Source of the DNA: an uncultured Eubacterium sp.
Lineage (GTDB): Bacteria > Bacillota > Clostridia > Oscillospirales > Acutalibacteraceae
Direction of reading: 5' to 3'
NCBI GenBank assembly: GCA_944380635.1
Contig: CALWID010000021.1
Coordinates: 1 to 44,183, forward strand
DNA: 44,183 nt
In this document: positions 41,146 through 44,183 of the stretch, piece by piece
How the letters are laid out: each line of letters starts with the position of its first letter
How positions within the stretch are numbered: position 1 is the first letter of the stretch
Notes under the pieces: model-generated
What the model was told of the DNA's origin: nothing
Databases searched by the model: none
What the model saw: the letters and a program-made list of their open reading frames with translations, nothing else
Position numbers and translations under genes: made by a program

Positions 41146-41997
41146 ATGAGGACGATTGATTTTGAAATCAAAGCAGAGGATTCAGGAAAAAAGATTAAAG
41201 ACTTTTTAAGAGATTTCGGCGTTTCCGGCTCTCTGCTTAAGAAACTTAAAAATTCTGAAAGCGGAATACTTAAAAACGGCGCCCACGCACGCGCCATAGA
41301 CTGTGTTTCAGCCGGCGACACTTTAACAATAAACATTGAAAATTCAGGCAAAGCGCCGGAAAAATCTGAAACAAAAATAAATATTTTATATGAGGATGAA
41401 GATATTATCGCGGCAGACAAGCCGGCAAATATGCCGGTGCACGAAAGCCGAAACCACCGCGGCGACACACTTTCAAACGCTGTTGCGGGAAACTGCCCCG
41501 GCGCTTTTAGAGCAATTTACCGGCTGGACAGGGATACAAGCGGAATAGTGCTGATTGCAAAAAACGAACTTGCCGCCGCAAAACTTGCCGGAAAAGTAAA
41601 GAAATATTATTACGCCGTGGCGTGCGGGATAATCGAGGGCGGCGGCACTATTGATAAACCGATAAAACGGGAGAGGGAAAGCATTATAAAACGCTGCGCT
41701 GCCCGGGACGGCGAAAGAGCCGTTACCCACTACGAGGCGCTGGCGCACAATGCAAAATACACTCTACTTAAACTTGAACTTGAAACAGGGCGCACTCACC
41801 AAATAAGAGTGCACCTTGCCCATATAGGCTTTCCGCTTGCCGGAGATGACCTTTACGGCGGCAGTACAAAAGATATTAAAAGGCAGGCGCTGCACTGCAG
41901 GGACATATATTTTACGCACCCGGTTTCAGGAAAAAGAATTCATATATTTTCTGAATTTCCGCAGGATATAAAAAAACTTACCGAGGGGATGAGTTGA
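41146..41997 (+). CDS. RluA/RluD-family pseudouridine synthase
   Basis: Converts a uridine of rRNA or tRNA into pseudouridine. The 283-residue protein has an N-terminal S4-like RNA-binding part (GKKIKDFLRDFGVSGSLLKKL) and the catalytic motif YRLDRDTSG with D128. The late RTHQIRVHLAHIGFPLAGDDLYG block is typical of the family. The start ATG at 41146 is preferred; a frame opening at 41131 would begin upstream of the -10 box. No ribosome site precedes the ATG, and the predicted transcript begins at or near it, so the mRNA may be leaderless. It overlaps the next gene by 1 nt. Confidence 0.9.
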   Translation: MRTIDFEIKAEDSGKKIKDFLRDFGVSGSLLKKLKNSESGILKNGAHARAIDCVSAGDTLTINIENSGKAPEKSETKINILYEDEDIIAADKPANMPVHESRNHRGDTLSNAVAGNCPGAFRAIYRLDRDTSGIVLIAKNELAAAKLAGKVKKYYYAVACGIIEGGGTIDKPIKRERESIIKRCAARDGERAVTHYEALAHNAKYTLLKLELETGRTHQIRVHLAHIGFPLAGDDLYGGSTKDIKRQALHCRDIYFTHPVSGKRIHIFSEFPQDIKKLTEGMS

Positions 41998-42917
41998 TGC
42001 CGGCGTTTTCCACGCATTATCTTTTTGCAAGGGAAATGATTGAAAAACTTAAAAGCGAGGCAGATTTCACATTAAATAAGGACGCCGTTTTCATAGGCGC
42101 GCAGGGGCCGGATATTTTCTTTTTTCACAGGGCGCTTCCGTGGCAAAAAGGAAAAACGCTGAGAAAAGCAGGTTCAATACTGCACCGCGCAAAATGCGGG
42201 GATATTATAGACTGCTTTAAGGCGTACTGCGGCTCGGAAAGCGAAAACCCGATTGCAAAAAGTTATGTTTACGGATTTATACTTCACTACGCGCTTGACA
42301 GAATATGCCACCCGTATATTTACTTTGTGCAAAACAGGATTACGGAAAAATTCCCTAAACTGAACGAACACTCCGTTCACAATATGATTGAACTTTCGCT
42401 TGATTCTGTGCTGCTGAAAGAAAAAGAGCACGCCGAACGCCCGAAAGCATACAAAACGGAAAATATGATAAATTTTACCGAAAAGGAACTTGAGGAAGTT
42501 TCAAAAGTAATAGCGTGCGCCGGGAAAATAACGGAGCCTTATGCGATAACTGCGCAGGACGCGGCTCAGGCGATAAAAGACACACGGGCGGCGCAGCACC
42601 TGCTGACGGACGGCAGCGGCAGAAAAGAAAAATTTTTAAAACACGCGGAGCGTTTATTTTTCCCGCTGACGGGAAATTTCAAAATCTCATCATTTCTGCG
42701 TACTGACGACTTGGAAAAAGCAATAAAATATGTTAATATTAATAACAGAATCTGGAAATCCCCTTTCAGCGGCGAATCAAGTTCAAAAAGTTTTACCGAA
42801 CTGTTTGAATTTGCTAAAGAGGACGCTCTTAAAATGATACGGCGTTTTAACGCAGGTATGAGCGGAGAGGAGATTACAGAAAATATATCATTTTTAACGG
42901 GAGTGAAAGTACAGTGA
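41997..42917 (+). CDS. zinc-dependent phospholipase C-like protein (PF00882)
   Basis: A 306-residue protein of the zinc-dependent phospholipase C / S1-P1 nuclease-like family. H6 in AFSTHYLFA, GAQGPDIFFF and the helical block YGFILHYALDRICHPYI contain the early His and Asp zinc ligands. No signal peptide is present, unlike secreted phospholipases, so it may be a cytoplasmic relative with unknown substrate. The ATG at 41997 overlaps the preceding TGA (TGATG), and its stop overlaps the GTG of luxS, so the three genes are coupled. Confidence 0.82.
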   Translation: MPAFSTHYLFAREMIEKLKSEADFTLNKDAVFIGAQGPDIFFFHRALPWQKGKTLRKAGSILHRAKCGDIIDCFKAYCGSESENPIAKSYVYGFILHYALDRICHPYIYFVQNRITEKFPKLNEHSVHNMIELSLDSVLLKEKEHAERPKAYKTENMINFTEKELEEVSKVIACAGKITEPYAITAQDAAQAIKDTRAAQHLLTDGSGRKEKFLKHAERLFFPLTGNFKISSFLRTDDLEKAIKYVNINNRIWKSPFSGESSSKSFTELFEFAKEDALKMIRRFNAGMSGEEITENISFLTGVKVQ

Positions 42918-43372
42918 AAACAATACCGAGTTTTCAGATAGACCACAATAAACTTAAAAAAGGAATTTATATCAGCCGCATAGACGATGATATTACCACA
43001 TATGACATAAGAATGAGGGAGCCGAACAGGGAGCCCGTTATGACCAATGCCGCTATGCACACGATTGAGCATATTTTTGCAACTTATGTGCGCAACACGG
43101 AATTCGGCGATAATATTATATATTTCGGCCCTATGGGGTGCAGAACGGGTTTCTATTTTCTGACCCGCTCCCTTTCAGACGGATATTCAATACAACTTAT
43201 TAAAGACGCATTTCAGTACATTGCCGATTACTGGGGAATGATTCCCGGCGCAACGATGAAAGAATGCGGCAACTGCAAAGACCATAACCTGGCTCAGGCA
43301 AAAGAAGAGGCTAAAGAATTTCTTGAAGTTATAAAGAACTGGACTAAAGAAGACCTTAAATACCCCGAATAA
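42914..43372 (+). CDS. luxS: S-ribosylhomocysteine lyase LuxS
   Basis: Splits S-ribosylhomocysteine into homocysteine and DPD, the precursor of autoinducer 2. The 152-residue length matches the family. The metal ligands are H49 and H53 in MHTIEHIFATY and C118 in KECGNCKDH; the catalytic cysteine is C76 in GPMGCRTGFY. The start is GTG at 42914, overlapping the phospholipase-like stop by 4 nt (GTGA). No pfs/mtnN gene is nearby. It is translated as part of the operon with the pseudouridine synthase. Confidence 0.97.
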   Translation: MKTIPSFQIDHNKLKKGIYISRIDDDITTYDIRMREPNREPVMTNAAMHTIEHIFATYVRNTEFGDNIIYFGPMGCRTGFYFLTRSLSDGYSIQLIKDAFQYIADYWGMIPGATMKECGNCKDHNLAQAKEEAKEFLEVIKNWTKEDLKYPE

Positions 43373-43381
43373 GGAGAAATT

Positions 43382-43888
43382 ATGGAACCGTTATTTTCCG
43401 CCCAAACTAATAACACATTTGAGGAATACAAGCGCTGGAATTATGAAATCAACAAAAGCAAACTGATTATCATAGGTGTATTATACTTAATTATTTTTTT
43501 ACTGCTGTCATTTATAAACATTATTTATTTAAAAATGGACGCGGTTTTTGCAATTATTTTATTTATGATATTTATGGTTTTGATTTTTGTAGTTTTTATG
43601 CAGGCTTTTAACAGCGCAATTAAAAAAGCGTACTATTCAAACAAGGCTTTGCAAAAATGCCCCGTGATAACAACTGAATTTTACAATGATTACCTGGAAT
43701 CAAAAAACGAGCAGCATTATTCAAAATTTTTTTATGAAGATATATACAAAATAGTTGAAACAGGCACTAATTTTTATATAATGCCGGCAGTAAACAACGG
43801 CATTATTATTTCAAAGCAGAACTGCCGGCCTGAACTTATCTTATTTTTGCAAACGCTTAAAAACAATGTTAATTCGGGTAAAAAATAA
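43382..43888 (+). CDS. YcxB-like membrane protein
   Basis: A 168-residue protein with two close hydrophobic helices (about 28-48 and 55-75) followed by a soluble C-terminal part. The FYNDYLESKNEQHYSKFFYE stretch and the ending pattern FLQTLKNN resemble the YcxB-like C-terminal domain of Firmicutes. Function is unknown. Start ATG at 43382 after AAGGAG, 9 nt from luxS, in the same direction. Confidence 0.65.
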   Translation: MEPLFSAQTNNTFEEYKRWNYEINKSKLIIIGVLYLIIFLLLSFINIIYLKMDAVFAIILFMIFMVLIFVVFMQAFNSAIKKAYYSNKALQKCPVITTEFYNDYLESKNEQHYSKFFYEDIYKIVETGTNFYIMPAVNNGIIISKQNCRPELILFLQTLKNNVNSGKK

Positions 43889-43911
43889 TCATAAATAAGA
43901 GGGATATGATT

Positions 43912-44183
43912 ATGAAAAAATTTTTCAGAAACGCGATTGCGCTGATTACTGTTTTTACAATGCTTTTGTGCTGCTGTCCGTTTACTGCCGCAGCGGCTGA
44001 TAACGATATATTGCAGTTTAGAAACGGTAAATTTAAAATTCTTATTTTATCCGATTTGCAGGACACAAATGAGCCGCGGCAGGAAACAACGGATATGATT
44101 ACAGCCGCTATTTCCAAAACCGAGCCTGACCTTATAGTTCTTTTGGGAGATAACATTGCAGGCTGGTGGAAAGGCGTTGACAA
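43912..44183 (+). CDS. secreted metallophosphoesterase, N-terminal part (3' partial)
   Basis: The gene runs off the window. The visible 90 residues start with a signal peptide (MKKFFRNAIALITVFTML, a CCC run, then AAAA) followed by FKILILSDLQDTNEPRQET and DLIVLLGDNIAG. This is the D-x-H/Q-type and GDN motif pair of calcineurin-like phosphoesterases; the usual DxH reads DLQD here, as in the YkuE/PA-phosphatase-like secreted branch. AAGAGGG lies 8 nt before the ATG at 43912, so an in-frame ATG two codons upstream is less likely. Confidence 0.85.
   Translation, partial: MKKFFRNAIALITVFTMLLCCCPFTAAAADNDILQFRNGKFKILILSDLQDTNEPRQETTDMITAAISKTEPDLIVLLGDNIAGWWKGVD

Noticed and set aside
1-44183. CRISPR arrays, insertion sequences, prophage genes, tRNA genes
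   Set aside because: No regularly spaced repeats, transposase or integrase motifs, phage structural genes or cloverleaf sequences were seen on reading both strands.

Overview
The window looks like chromosomal DNA of a low-to-moderate GC, strictly anaerobic, Gram-positive gut-type Clostridia (Oscillospiraceae/Ruminococcaceae-like). This is inferred from strong AGGAGG-type ribosome sites, the [FeFe]-hydrogenase maturases HydE/HydF/HydG, LytR-CpsA-Psr and D,D-carboxypeptidase wall enzymes, LuxS, class A RNase P RNA, and large secreted proteins with clostridial surface modules. Genes lie in short unidirectional blocks separated by clear intrinsic terminators. There is no IS element, phage gene, CRISPR array or tRNA. 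The species cannot be named from the sequence alone.

Layout. 1-3.4 kb: end of a fibronectin-III surface protein, a D,D-carboxypeptidase, a metallophosphoesterase and an HD phosphohydrolase. 3.5-8.1 kb: a methyltransferase, then an operon of alpha/beta hydrolase, IolB-like isomerase, iron alcohol dehydrogenase and EamA transporter. 8.2-15.2 kb: a compact RNA-modification/translation operon (rlmD, PqqD-like protein, nucleotidyltransferase, lepA, trmN6-like, rsmI, radical SAM). 15.3-18.5 kb: a P-type cation ATPase behind a remarkable leader of about 375 nt. It holds a probable Mn2+ (yybP-ykoY type) riboswitch with terminator, a 22-codon leader ORF that copies the start of the ATPase, and a possible pseudoknot next to the ribosome site. 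18.5-26 kb: a carbon-use region (tandem-domain class II aldolase, class III aminotransferase, TetR regulator with twin palindromic operators, FGGY kinase, iolC, iolJ), with iolJ only 23 nt downstream of rnpB. 26.4-28 kb: an LCP protein. 28-32.7 kb: a 1507-residue secreted protein followed in the same transcript by an overlooked 44-residue peptide gene. 33.1-36.9 kb: argG, argH and a DegV protein. 37-41.1 kb: the TM1266-hydE-hydG-hydF operon, whose first gene appears to start at ACG and sits behind an attenuator. 41.1-44.2 kb: an apparently leaderless pseudouridine synthase gene, a phospholipase C-like gene, luxS, a YcxB-like membrane protein and the start of a secreted metallophosphoesterase.

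How the parts fit. The hyd operon builds the H-cluster of an [FeFe] hydrogenase encoded elsewhere. The carbon-use genes contain parts of myo-inositol catabolism (iolB, iolC, iolJ) but not iolG, iolE, iolD or iolA. The TetR-controlled aminotransferase, aldolase and kinase suggest degradation of an amino-polyol or amino-sugar, which is an inference. The best candidates for something undescribed are the ATPase leader, the TetR-controlled aminotransferase/aldolase module, and the short YxxPxI peptide behind the giant secreted protein, possibly related to the orphan PqqD/nucleotidyltransferase pair.
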